Below the pieces are notes generated by a model, which worked only from the letters and a program-made list of their open reading frames with translations, did no database searches and was not told where the DNA came from. Both the position numbers and the translations under genes were made by a program. Of a stretch of DNA of 64,000 nt, positions 1 to 7,863 are shown one piece after another. This DNA comes from G963665085 sp963665085 (GTDB taxonomy: Bacteria > Bacteroidota > Bacteroidia > Bacteroidales > JAAAOM01). Every line of letters starts with the position of its first letter. Positions within the stretch are counted from its first letter, which is position 1. The stretch spans positions 558,001 through 622,000 of the forward strand of contig CAXXXS010000002.1 in assembly GCA_963665085.2 (NCBI GenBank), in the 5' to 3' direction.

Positions 1-595
1 CAGAGGTATACTCAGCACCACCAACTCCTTTAGAAGGAAAATTTTTCGCATAGTGACAACCGATATGGTCAACAATTCTTAATGGTTCTCCTGTCATCGT
101 ATTTATCAAACGATAAGGCGCTATTTCAGCAATTTTATCCTTATTTTTATACACAATGTCGCAGGTATGAGCAATATTCTCAGGGATGTTAAATTCCCGC
201 CCTGTTGCGATAAATAGATTTTCACGGGCTTTGGCTTCTTCTTCAGGGAATTCCTTCCAGGTTGCAAGAACTTCATTATATCCTCCAAAAGATGTAATGC
301 ACGATACAGCAGCATTTTTGTACCCCTTTTCTGTCATCAATGCAAATTGACGTGCCACCATTGTCTGGAAGGTATCAAAAGGAACAATATCAGAATGATA
401 ACCAATACCTGAACAGGTTGTATGGCGCGGATCGTCAAAAATATCTTTTCTCAGTTTGTTTTTTATAATATCAAGAAATACTATTTCTGCTCCTGGAAAA
501 AAGTTTTGCCGGATACAACTCCGCAAGAAATAGTAATTATCCTCTGCAATTTCTTTGTTGTATTCACTCCAACGAATATTTGTTTTACTTTTCAT
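1..595 (-). CDS. HdrB-like heterodisulfide reductase subunit B family protein (partial, C-terminus outside window)
   Basis: The minus-strand frame opens with ATG at 595 (MKSKTNIRWSEYNKEIAED) and stays open to the window edge, giving about 198 residues. The cysteine-bearing segments SCIRQNFFPGAE, TTCSGIGYHSD, VSCITSFGGY and HIGCHYAKNFPSKG fit the CCG-domain HdrB/GlpC-type subunit, which binds an unusual iron-sulfur cluster and exchanges electrons with thiols or quinone-type partners. The start lies 11 bases inside the preceding HdrC-like gene, so the two are translationally coupled. The real electron acceptor cannot be told. In Bacteroidota such pairs are not methanogenic, so heterodisulfide is unlikely to be the substrate. 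The assignment rests on cysteine pattern and context and is moderately sure. Confidence 0.72.
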   Translation of the reverse strand, partial: MKSKTNIRWSEYNKEIAEDNYYFLRSCIRQNFFPGAEIVFLDIIKNKLRKDIFDDPRHTTCSGIGYHSDIVPFDTFQTMVARQFALMTEKGYKNAAVSCITSFGGYNEVLATWKEFPEEEAKARENLFIATGREFNIPENIAHTCDIVYKNKDKIAEIAPYRLINTMTGEPLRIVDHIGCHYAKNFPSKGVGGAEYTS

Positions 596-1304
596 AATTA
601 TCAGGTTCGTTTTCTAATAGATACTTGATATATTTTTCCATATCGGCATTACCATTCTTGTCTGTAATTCCCAATTCTAAAGCTTTAGAACAGCTATAAC
701 TTTCTATCTTCTCTGTTATGGTAATTCCTCCAGTTATCCTGAATATTTGTTCCAATTCACTTAGGTCTTCTTGTGTTATTTTTCGCATGGCTCCGGCACC
801 TTCACCATCAAGGTTAGCTTCTACTGAGTTGTATACAGCTTCTTTATTCTCATATACCCATTCCCATACAGGTCCCTGCTCTGGATGATGTTCTGGCGTT
901 ACTGTTGATGGATGGATACAATAACCGAATTCTAAAATGTTCTTTCCTACAGATTGTGTTAGAAGGTACTGTTGCCTGCCCAACCGGCTTTTGATGAACA
1001 ATCCCGTTTCTTGAGACAATTTTCTTAAAGCACTTATTATTAACCCGGGGCAATTATTCCTGGGACAACGTGTTTTACACGACATACATTGGCCACAATA
1101 CCATATCGTATCACTCTCTAAAAGTGATTTTATATTTTCTTCATTTCCTGATTGAACGATAACAGCTATGCTTCTTGGGTCGTATTCAAAAAAGCCGGCA
1201 GCAGGACAAATTGCTGTGCATATTCCACAATTCATACAGGCATTTAATCCTTCCTTAATTCTAATGTCGTTTATGAGGGATTTATAATAGGAGGTATTTG
1301 ACAT
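585..1304 (-). CDS. HdrC-like 4Fe-4S dicluster protein
   Basis: This 239-residue soluble protein has two ferredoxin-type clusters: CMNCGICTAICP at residues 23-34 (C23, C26, C29, C33) and CGQCMSCKTRCP beginning at residue 70. The pattern CxxCxxCxxxCP twice in the first 90 residues is that of HdrC/GlpC subunits, which hand electrons to an HdrB partner. The partner overlaps its 3' end by 11 bases. The C-terminal 140 residues are longer than in minimal HdrC proteins and carry no motif I recognise. The upstream intergenic region holds repeated ATACG half-sites shared with the neighbouring kinase operon, suggesting that response regulator controls this pair. Confidence 0.8.
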   Translation of the reverse strand: MSNTSYYKSLINDIRIKEGLNACMNCGICTAICPAAGFFEYDPRSIAVIVQSGNEENIKSLLESDTIWYCGQCMSCKTRCPRNNCPGLIISALRKLSQETGLFIKSRLGRQQYLLTQSVGKNILEFGYCIHPSTVTPEHHPEQGPVWEWVYENKEAVYNSVEANLDGEGAGAMRKITQEDLSELEQIFRITGGITITEKIESYSCSKALELGITDKNGNADMEKYIKYLLENEPDNYEK

Positions 1305-1349
1305 ATTTAAAAGATTTTGTCAAATTTCTTGAAATACTCAGCATTATAA

Positions 1350-1414
1350 AACAGCTAAAAAACGTATTTTATTTTTTACGTTTATATACGCATGAATACG
1401 TTAAAAAACGTATT
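1350..1414. promoter_or_regulatory. Cluster of ATACG-N8-CGTAT palindromic sites between regulator gene and hdrC-like gene
   Basis: A perfect dyad AATACGTT-AAAA-AACGTATT occupies 1395-1414 (core ATACG-N8-CGTAT at 1396-1413) and overlaps the stop codon of the response regulator. A degenerate version TTACG-N8-CGCAT lies at 1376-1393, and a further half-site AACGTATT at 1361-1368. The same ATACG-N8-CGTAT geometry recurs at 3053-3070 before the kinase gene. The arrangement suits a dimeric regulator, and the adjacent NarL-family protein is the obvious candidate. The perfect dyad could alternatively be a weak terminator stem, but the copy upstream of the kinase argues for an operator. Confidence 0.5.
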
Positions 1415-2058
1415 TAAATTTCAATAACTCCTTTTTTTATGGCATATACAACAAGGCCTGCTGTATTTTTCGATTCTGTTTTAAGAAGAAGATTTTCGCG
1501 GTGTTTATCTACTGTTCGTTTACTGATATGAAGTGTATCGGCAATTTCCTGGTTTGAATTGCCTTTGCAGATTAGATAAAGTACTTCTTCTTCACGTTCT
1601 GATAGTTTTCCGGATGTTTGTTCTTGTTTCTTCCGGTTCATATTCTTAATAAAAGCCATTAAGATTTCCTGTGAGAAATAATTCTTGCCAGAAATCACGT
1701 GATTGATAGCATCTTCAACTTCCTTAATTCCTGAATTCTTTAAAATAAATCCCTTTGCTCCTGCCTCAATCATTTTGGTATAATAATCTTCATCAGCATA
1801 CATAGACAGGGCTATAATGTTCGTATCCGGAAAATCTTTTAAAATATTGATAGTAGCATCAATCCCATTCATCCCGGGCATTTCAATATCCATAAATACA
1901 ATATCGGCAGTTTTACCATTCTTAAAAAAATGGACACATTCATTTCCATCTCCTGCTTCATCAACTGTATCGATATAAGGTAGATTGCTCAGAATAAGTT
2001 TCATTCCTTCTCTGAATAACTTATGATCGTCTGCAATAAGTATTGATAATTGTCCCAA
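1414..2058 (-). CDS. NarL/LuxR-family response regulator
   Basis: The protein has 214 residues. The N-terminal receiver domain has the acidic pair D10-D11, phospho-acceptor D57 in MDIEMPG, and the conserved lysine region FILKNSG. The C-terminal LuxR-type helix-turn-helix (about 150-214) reads LSEREEEVLYLICKGNSNQE, followed by HISKRTVDKHRENLL. It is one base from the sensor kinase gene and follows it in the same transcript, so it is the cognate regulator. It probably binds DNA as a dimer when phosphorylated. The palindromes at 1376-1413 and 3053-3070 are candidate targets, which would make it autoregulatory and a controller of the hdrCB-like genes. Confidence 0.9.
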   Translation of the reverse strand: MGQLSILIADDHKLFREGMKLILSNLPYIDTVDEAGDGNECVHFFKNGKTADIVFMDIEMPGMNGIDATINILKDFPDTNIIALSMYADEDYYTKMIEAGAKGFILKNSGIKEVEDAINHVISGKNYFSQEILMAFIKNMNRKKQEQTSGKLSEREEEVLYLICKGNSNQEIADTLHISKRTVDKHRENLLLKTESKNTAGLVVYAIKKGVIEI

Positions 2059-2059
2059 G

Positions 2060-3001
2060 TTAATTAATTTTGATTTGGGTGATAACCTTTATTCCTTCCC
2101 CTGGCTTGGTAAAGATATCTAAAGTACCATTTAAAGACTTAACTCTCGAACGAATATTTGAATATCCTAAGCCAATAAATTCTTCTTTAACCTTTTCTTC
2201 CTCAAATCCAACACCATCATCTATATATTTTAAAGATAAATATTGTTCATCTTTCAATAAGTCGATATAAATATTATTTGCATTTGCATGAGATAAGGTA
2301 TTAGAAATCAACTCACAAATAATGCGATATAGTACAACTTCAACATTAAAAGAAAACCGTTCTCCTTCAATATTAGAATTAAAATGTATAGTTGGGCTTT
2401 CAACTATATTCAATTTATTAATGAAAGATTTTACAGCTTTATACAATCCAAAATTTTTAAGTATATGAGGACTTAACCTATTTGATATTTCTTTTAATGT
2501 TAGTATTGACTCATCGATTAACTTTTCAGCATTAGAAATAATTTTCTCATTATAAACCTTATCGTTTCCAACTGCAGAGACCGCCATCTTGATTGAAGAA
2601 AGTAATGGTCCCAATCCATCATGAAGTTCTTTACTAAAATATTGTCTTTCTTTCTCTTCTGTTTTAAGGATTGCAGACAGAACCCTGCCCTCATTCTGTT
2701 TTCTTAAATCTTCAATCTGTTTCTGGATATTAAAAATACGTTTTATGAAAATCAGGCTCACAAGCATTACCAGGGAAATTAGAACAGCAGTCCAGCTTCC
2801 TAACAGATCGGTTACAATTTTCACATGCGTATTATACACTTGGAAAATCTCTATTCCCCGTCGAATTGCCATCAATAAGAATCCAAACGAAATTAACCAC
2901 CATGCAATATTGTTAATTGTCCTTTTTACCAAGGATAAAGCAATAACTGCTGCGCCAAATTGTAACAATACCGATAATATTAAGGCTATTTTAATTGCCA
3001 T
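2060..3001 (-). CDS. NarX/LiaS-type membrane sensor histidine kinase
   Basis: The protein has 313 residues. Three hydrophobic segments (about 4-24, 33-46 and 67-88) are followed by a short coiled stretch and a HisKA_3 dimerisation domain with phospho-accepting H127 in KELHDGLGPLLS. The HATPase_c domain shows the N-box ELISNTLSHA and the G-box DDGVGF. There is no large extracytoplasmic sensor domain, so the signal is probably sensed in or near the membrane or through a partner. It is the first gene of a two-gene operon with the response regulator, and a palindromic operator-like site lies about 50 bases upstream of its start. Confidence 0.9.
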   Translation of the reverse strand: MAIKIALILSVLLQFGAAVIALSLVKRTINNIAWWLISFGFLLMAIRRGIEIFQVYNTHVKIVTDLLGSWTAVLISLVMLVSLIFIKRIFNIQKQIEDLRKQNEGRVLSAILKTEEKERQYFSKELHDGLGPLLSSIKMAVSAVGNDKVYNEKIISNAEKLIDESILTLKEISNRLSPHILKNFGLYKAVKSFINKLNIVESPTIHFNSNIEGERFSFNVEVVLYRIICELISNTLSHANANNIYIDLLKDEQYLSLKYIDDGVGFEEEKVKEEFIGLGYSNIRSRVKSLNGTLDIFTKPGEGIKVITQIKIN

Positions 3002-3052
3002 GAGATAGTTTTTCGAACAACAACAAAGGTAAAGTAAAGATAAATGCAGTTG

Positions 3053-3070
3053 ATACGTTTAAAATCGTAT
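3053..3070. promoter_or_regulatory. ATACG-N8-CGTAT palindrome upstream of the kinase/regulator operon
   Basis: ATACG at 3053-3057 and CGTAT at 3066-3070 are separated by eight AT-rich bases. The geometry is identical to the perfect site at 1396-1413. It lies about 52 bases before the kinase ATG, where a regulator could act on the promoter. Confidence 0.5.
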
Positions 3071-3134
3071 TTATCTTTTTATTTATTTTATTCCAATAAC
3101 TGACAGCTCAAGATTTGTTCTATTTTTTTATCAA

Positions 3135-3290
3135 ATGATTGACTTCCAAAAATTTCAATCGAAGATGAGGTAATCCAAAAAGTCTTTGTGTTTCTCAGTG
3201 ACTCCTCTGCGGTTCTCTCTGGTATAATCTTAAAGAACTGTAACACAGAGTTACACAAGTAGACACGAAGTTTCACAGAGAAGAAAAAAA
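3135..3290. repeat. Decayed intergenic repeat rich in CACAGAG/CTTTGTG words
   Basis: The minus strand reads like the run of short words (TTCTCTGTG, ACTTCGTGTC, AACTCTGTG, GAGTCACTGAG, CACAAAGAC) that surrounds GxxExxY genes in many Bacteroidota. A related run flanks the GxxExxY gene at 36103-36504 in this window. No GxxExxY reading frame remains here. A 62-codon open frame across it has the composition of the repeat and no protein signature, so I read this as a non-coding repeat or scar. Confidence 0.4.
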
Positions 3291-3317
3291 TGTCGTTTAG
3301 TTAACGATCCTACAATT

Positions 3318-3398
3318 AACGCTGTCAGGTTTAGAAACGCAGACAGGTCGATATACAGTTTTTTAAACCTTTCAGCGTGCGTAGCTCCTGACAGCGTT
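3318..3398. repeat. 81-bp imperfect inverted repeat (AACGCTGTCAGG arms)
   Basis: The perfect 12-base arms AACGCTGTCAGG (3318-3329) and CCTGACAGCGTT (3387-3398) enclose a partly self-complementary centre. Inside are AGGTTT/AAACCT and ACGCA/TGCGT. The element would fold into a long hairpin. It lies between the kinase operon and a Crp-family gene and resembles REP/MITE-type palindromic repeats. A bidirectional terminator is possible, but there is no flanking T-run. Confidence 0.5.
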
Positions 3399-3479
3399 GA
3401 TACCTTAACATTGAAATATAATTCTTAATTTTAGACAGTTTCTATGTTATACACTTGGGATTAAACCTTGAACTTATAA

Positions 3480-4037
3480 ATGAAACACCTGATATCTTAT
3501 ATCGAAAAAATTGTAAAACTTAACGATGAAGCAATACATGCCTTAGAAAGTCTTGTCGACATTGAAAGGTATGAAAAGAATCAATATATATTAGAACAAG
3601 GGCAACGATGCAATAAAATTTGGTTTTTGGAATCGGGTATGGTGAGAAAATTTCATCTTCAGGAAGGAAAGGAAATCACAAGCTGGATTCATACCGAAAA
3701 TGAAATATTTACATCGTTACAGAGTTATTCTCAAAATACACCTGCAAATGAATATCTGCAAGCTTGCGAAGATACTGTTGCAATAGGTATCTCCCGAAAG
3801 AACAGTGAAGAATTAATTCATTTTCCAGAATTTGTAAAATTCACAAACACATTAATGGAAAGAGAATTTGTGAATATTGATGTCCACAATAAAGCTATGA
3901 ATATAAAAGATGCGAAAGGAAGATATGAATATCTAAGAGAAATAGCACCTGAAACAGTAAAAAGAGCAAAACTAGGATATATCGCTTCTATTCTCGGTAT
4001 CTCGCAAGAAACTTTAAGCAGAATTAGAAAAGGATAA
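3480..4037 (+). CDS. Crp/Fnr-family transcriptional regulator
   Basis: The protein has 185 residues. An N-terminal cyclic-nucleotide-binding-like beta barrel (about 20-120, with ILEQGQRCNKIWFLESGMVR) is followed by a long helix and a C-terminal winged helix ending LGYIASILGISQETLSRIRK. That ending is the compact recognition helix typical of short Bacteroidota Crp-like proteins. There are no Fnr-type cysteines to ligate an iron-sulfur cluster and no obvious phosphate-binding cassette for cAMP, so the effector is unknown. A paralogue follows after 20 bases. Confidence 0.85.
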   Translation: MKHLISYIEKIVKLNDEAIHALESLVDIERYEKNQYILEQGQRCNKIWFLESGMVRKFHLQEGKEITSWIHTENEIFTSLQSYSQNTPANEYLQACEDTVAIGISRKNSEELIHFPEFVKFTNTLMEREFVNIDVHNKAMNIKDAKGRYEYLREIAPETVKRAKLGYIASILGISQETLSRIRKG

Positions 4038-4057
4038 TTCTTTCAGATAAATAGACC

Positions 4058-4642
4058 ATGCTGGAACAATTCAAAGATTTTATAAACAAATATATTTCGC
4101 TCTCAGAGAATGACTGGGAAGAGATTAAAAAAGAATTCAAATCACAAATATTTCAAAAAGATGAGATAATACTGCATGAAGGAAATATTTGCCGCTATTT
4201 TTATTTTTTCGAAAAAGGATTAATCCGCTTTTATTGTAACATTGATGGAACGGATATAACCAAAACATTTGCTGTTGCACCTTATTGTTTTACTTCAAAA
4301 GTAAGTTTTCGAAATCAATCACCTGCAAACGAGAGTATACAAGCCCTTGATGATACAATTGTCTGGAGAATTAATTATTCACAATATAAACAACTTGAAA
4401 AGATACATTCGTGGAATGTATTTATGCGTAAACTCTTAAACGAAATCCAGGAGTTTACAGAAAATCGTTTACTTGTATCAAAAATCAATACAGCAGAAGA
4501 GAATTACAAAGCCCTTCTAAGAGATTATCCGGCAGATCTAATGCAAAAAATCCCACTTAAACACCTTGCTTCTTTTCTTGGAGTTGCTCCCCAGTCTCTC
4601 AGTAGAATAAGAAATAATATTCATAAAAACAGAAAAAGTTAA
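4058..4642 (+). CDS. Crp/Fnr-family transcriptional regulator (tandem paralogue)
   Basis: The protein has 194 residues with the same layout as its upstream neighbour: cNMP-like barrel (DEIILHEGNICRYFYFFEKG) and a C-terminal HTH (LKHLASFLGVAPQSLSRIRN). PANESIQALDDT matches PANEYLQACEDT in the first copy, showing common origin, though most of the sequence has diverged. The genes are 20 bases apart and likely co-transcribed. The effector is not visible in the sequence. Its target may be the esterase and methyltransferase genes that follow. Confidence 0.85.
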   Translation: MLEQFKDFINKYISLSENDWEEIKKEFKSQIFQKDEIILHEGNICRYFYFFEKGLIRFYCNIDGTDITKTFAVAPYCFTSKVSFRNQSPANESIQALDDTIVWRINYSQYKQLEKIHSWNVFMRKLLNEIQEFTENRLLVSKINTAEENYKALLRDYPADLMQKIPLKHLASFLGVAPQSLSRIRNNIHKNRKS

Positions 4643-4705
4643 CATAGGTGAAATACTATTCTTCTTCAAAAATTAAACTTTGCCTTTGAAAATTAATTAC
4701 TAAAA

Positions 4706-5629
4706 ATGGCAAGTTTAAAAAGTAAAGCATTAATAGGTCTAATGCGGCACAGGCATATTTTCAAAGGTAAATTAACAAAAGAAACTATTGGAGATAATGT
4801 TGAATCTGTTTTACAATTCAGGGAAAATTGCGAAAAAGGGGCAAGTCGGTTTGGAAAAATACCCAAAGGAATTCAGATAAAAGAAGAAGTAATTAACATG
4901 ATTGTTTCGGAGTGGTTAATCCCTGACGATGCCAAAACTAACAAACTCATATTTTATGTCCATGGTGGTGGTTATGTTTCTGGCTCTTGCAATGATCACA
5001 GGGCAATTGTTTCTAAAGTTGCATTAAAAACTGGAATAACAACATTCTTATATGAATATGGCCTTGCTCCTGAAAATCCTTTTCCTGCTGCTATTGATGA
5101 TTCAATAAAAGTATATCAGTCAGTTCTGGAAAAAGGATATCTTCCAAATGACATAATTATAATGGGCGAATCAGCCGGTGGTGGATTGACTCTAGCACTA
5201 TTATTAGCACTCAGAGATAAAAAATTACCTTTACCAAAAGCAGCTGTTTCTATTTCTCCATGGGTAGACCTAAGTTGTACAAATGAATCGTATCACACAA
5301 AAAATAAAAAATCTCTTGCACCACTCAATAGTTGGAATGTTTTTGGCAAGTACTATGTTGGCAAACATGATGTTAAAAATCCATATATATCTCCGTTAAA
5401 TGGGAATTTAAAAGGATTACCACCTATCTATATCAATGCAGGAGAAAACGATGAACTTTTCGATGATGCCCGCTTATTTTTTGAAAAAGCCAAAATTGCA
5501 GGTTTAGATATAAGATTTAAAGAAGGCAAGGGTATGATACATTGTTATCCATTGTTAGCTCCACTTTTTTTTGAAGCAACAGAAGCGCTTAATGAAATAG
5601 TTGAATTTATACATATTCATACTTCGTAA
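4706..5629 (+). CDS. Alpha/beta hydrolase of the hormone-sensitive-lipase (HSL) type
   Basis: The protein has 307 residues with the oxyanion motif HGGG at 86-89 and nucleophile S156 in GESAGG. The acidic residue lies in NAGENDELFDDA and the histidine in GMIHCYPL, completing a Ser-Asp-His triad in the usual order. There is no signal peptide, so it acts in the cytoplasm, probably on short-chain esters or small carboxylate esters. The substrate cannot be inferred. It follows the Crp-type regulator genes after 63 bases and precedes a methyltransferase-like gene by 9 bases. Confidence 0.88.
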   Translation: MASLKSKALIGLMRHRHIFKGKLTKETIGDNVESVLQFRENCEKGASRFGKIPKGIQIKEEVINMIVSEWLIPDDAKTNKLIFYVHGGGYVSGSCNDHRAIVSKVALKTGITTFLYEYGLAPENPFPAAIDDSIKVYQSVLEKGYLPNDIIIMGESAGGGLTLALLLALRDKKLPLPKAAVSISPWVDLSCTNESYHTKNKKSLAPLNSWNVFGKYYVGKHDVKNPYISPLNGNLKGLPPIYINAGENDELFDDARLFFEKAKIAGLDIRFKEGKGMIHCYPLLAPLFFEATEALNEIVEFIHIHTS

Positions 5630-5638
5630 TCCAATAAC

Positions 5639-6517
5639 GTGAACATCCTATTAGCTCACATTGATAAACAAATTGCATTTAACAGGGGAAAAAATTTGTT
5701 TTATCGTAATCAAGGAGAACTTTTTTATTGGTTATCAGAAACAGATAGAATAGGACTTCGATTAAAAAATCTCACTAAAACAAATGAGAAATTCTTATTG
5801 GAATATACTACTGATAAAACGCTGGAGGAATTCTGTAATTCAAATCAATACTTTTCTTTTGATGAAGAGTCAAGGTTAGAACTTAAATCAATTTATACAG
5901 ACTTATTAAATTCTCTAAAATCATCGAAGAATATTGATGAAGTAAAACAAGAGCATTTCTGTAAGTTAAAAAGATGGCTGGAACTGACTAATAAATTCTC
6001 TAAACTGCTTTATAAAAATTCTGAAGAAAGAATAGAATATGTGCCATGTGATGAGTATAGTGCACCTCTACAACTTAATCTTTTAAATATAAGGTTAAAT
6101 GAAATTATTGAACCTGTTTTAGATATAGGATGTGGAAAAGAGGGGAATTTGGTATCTTTTTTAAGACAAAATGGAATTGAAGCATTTGGGATCGATCGAT
6201 TTGCCAAACAAAATAACTATTGTAAAAAAGATAACTGGTTAACCTATGATTTTGGGGAATATAAATGGGGTACAATAATCAGTAACCTTGGATTTTCAAA
6301 TCATTTTAAACATCATCATTTTCGTGCAGATGGAAATTATATTGAATATGCAAAACAATACATGGCAATTCTAAAATCATTGGTTCATGGAGGTTCTTTC
6401 TGTTATGCACCAGACTTACCTTTTATTGAGGAACATCTAAATATTGATTGTTATTTCATAAGAAAGCATAAAATTCTAGGCACAAATTTTAATGTAACTA
6501 TTTTAAGAAAAAACTGA
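5639..6517 (+). CDS. Putative SAM-dependent methyltransferase
   Basis: The frame has 292 codons with a GTG start nine bases after the esterase stop. The N-terminal half (about 1-130) is charged and helical and matches nothing I recognise. The C-terminal half has a Rossmann-type motif I, VLDIGCGKEGNLVSFL, with an acidic residue after strand 2 (AFGIDRF), as in class I methyltransferases. A later strand reads ISNLGFSNHFKHH. The start could lie later because GTG is the only evidence for the first codon. The substrate is unknown, and tight spacing suggests co-transcription with the esterase. Confidence 0.65.
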   Translation: MNILLAHIDKQIAFNRGKNLFYRNQGELFYWLSETDRIGLRLKNLTKTNEKFLLEYTTDKTLEEFCNSNQYFSFDEESRLELKSIYTDLLNSLKSSKNIDEVKQEHFCKLKRWLELTNKFSKLLYKNSEERIEYVPCDEYSAPLQLNLLNIRLNEIIEPVLDIGCGKEGNLVSFLRQNGIEAFGIDRFAKQNNYCKKDNWLTYDFGEYKWGTIISNLGFSNHFKHHHFRADGNYIEYAKQYMAILKSLVHGGSFCYAPDLPFIEEHLNIDCYFIRKHKILGTNFNVTILRKN

Positions 6518-6596
6518 GAATGATGCTTTTCATTCTTTTTTGACTTACATCAAAATTTTTGAATTTTTCATTTTTTTCCTTTGCAAAAAAATAATC

Positions 6597-7442
6597 ATGT
6601 CAAAGAATTTAGTTTATAAATCAGAAGAAGGAAGAGCTCAAATTATGAGCTTTTATGAAAGACTTTTAACAGACTGGCATCAGCCTGTTAAAGAACGAAT
6701 GGTTGAAACCACTTATGGAAAAACATATATCCTGGAGAATGGAGAAAAAACAAAACCTACTCTTATCTTACTTCATGGCACTGGCTCAAACTCTGCTATG
6801 TGGAAAGCAGATATAGCTGAATACGTTAAAAATTATCATGTTTTTTCAATTGATATTATCGGTGAGTGTGGTAAAAGTGAAGAATCCCGACCGAAATTCT
6901 CAGAAAGTAGTTATGCAAAATGGCTAAATGAAATATTTGAAAGTTTAGCCATTAACAAAGCTTCACTTATCGCATGTTCTTTGGGAGGATGGATTGCAAT
7001 TGATTTTGCGCTCACCTATCCGGATAAAACCGATAAATTGATTCTTATTGCTACAGCTGGCATCACTAATATTAAAGCGAAAACCTTAATATGGATTATG
7101 GTTACATCAATTTTTGGAAAATGGGGATTTAATAAAATAAACAAACTTGTTTATGGTGATTTAGAGATTGATCAAACAGCTTTAGAATTTGCGTCATTAA
7201 TCAAGGAGAATTTTTATCCAAGAACAGATGTCATCCCTGTTTTTAGCAAAAAAGAATTAAACAAACTAAAGTTGCCTATTTTATTTTTTGGAGGAGAAAA
7301 CGATTGTTTTTATGATTCTAAAAAGACAGCTGTTCAATTAAAAAATCAAACAGCCAACAGTACTACCTTTATCTTAGAAAATACAGGTCATGTAGTAATT
7401 AATCAAACACAAAAGATATTACAATTCTTATCAAAAAATTGA
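6597..7442 (+). CDS. Alpha/beta hydrolase, small-substrate type
   Basis: I place the start at the ATG at 6597 (MSKNLVYKSEEGR), giving 281 residues. The open frame extends upstream from a TTG, but that extension is phenylalanine-rich and unlikely to be translated. The oxyanion turn LLHGTGSNSAMW (about 58-69), nucleophile S128 in ACSLGGW, acidic residue in GGENDCFYD and histidine in NTGHVV make a classic triad. This fits the family of carboxylesterases and C-C hydrolases. It is intracellular. Neighbours are a methyltransferase-like gene and a small unknown gene, and the substrate is not evident. Confidence 0.82.
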   Translation: MSKNLVYKSEEGRAQIMSFYERLLTDWHQPVKERMVETTYGKTYILENGEKTKPTLILLHGTGSNSAMWKADIAEYVKNYHVFSIDIIGECGKSEESRPKFSESSYAKWLNEIFESLAINKASLIACSLGGWIAIDFALTYPDKTDKLILIATAGITNIKAKTLIWIMVTSIFGKWGFNKINKLVYGDLEIDQTALEFASLIKENFYPRTDVIPVFSKKELNKLKLPILFFGGENDCFYDSKKTAVQLKNQTANSTTFILENTGHVVINQTQKILQFLSKN

Positions 7443-7471
7443 ACGAAATGGAGTTAACAATTAAATGAATT

Positions 7472-7786
7472 ATGGCTCATAATTTCTCTAATCAATTAGG
7501 ATTCATGATTGACAGGGCAAAAGTTGGTAATCAAGATGATATCGATTATATAATGAAAAAATTGAATAAACAAACCTCTCTTGCAATGACCCGATGTGTT
7601 GACTTTGCTTTAAGTCTTGTTGAAAACACAAAAGGTGTTGACCAAATAAAATACTATTTGTTTAATGGCTCATTGATTCAAAGAAATTATGCCAGTTTAT
7701 TTTTCAATCGTCTGGGGGAATGGGAAATTGTAAAAGAAGCATATGACAAAGGCCTTATTGATGAAATACAGGCGTATGCCAGATAG
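7472..7786 (+). CDS. Small conserved-looking protein of unknown function
   Basis: The 104-residue soluble protein starts MAHNFSNQLGFMIDRAKVG. It is mixed helical, with no signal peptide, membrane segment, cysteine pair or nucleotide-binding motif. The middle part (FALSLVENTKGVDQIKYYLF) and the end (LGEWEIVKEAYDKGLID) look like a small all-alpha fold. It follows the hydrolase by 29 bases in the same direction and converges on the efflux pump gene. I do not recognise the family. Composition and codon use are like its neighbours, so it is probably a real gene. Confidence 0.6.
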   Translation: MAHNFSNQLGFMIDRAKVGNQDDIDYIMKKLNKQTSLAMTRCVDFALSLVENTKGVDQIKYYLFNGSLIQRNYASLFFNRLGEWEIVKEAYDKGLIDEIQAYAR

Positions 7787-7863
7787 GTAATTCTCTTGCC
7801 TTGGTTTATAGCTTTTCCGAATTCTCCGGTCTCCAGTTTTCGGTCTCCAATAATCACAGAATA

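Noticed and set aside
1..1304. Methanogen-type heterodisulfide reductase function
   Set aside because: The genomic context is Bacteroidota, which lack coenzymes M and B; only the fold family is supported.
3088..3276. 62-codon minus-strand open frame
   Set aside because: It translates a repeat of CACAGAG/CTTTGTG words and has no protein-like features.
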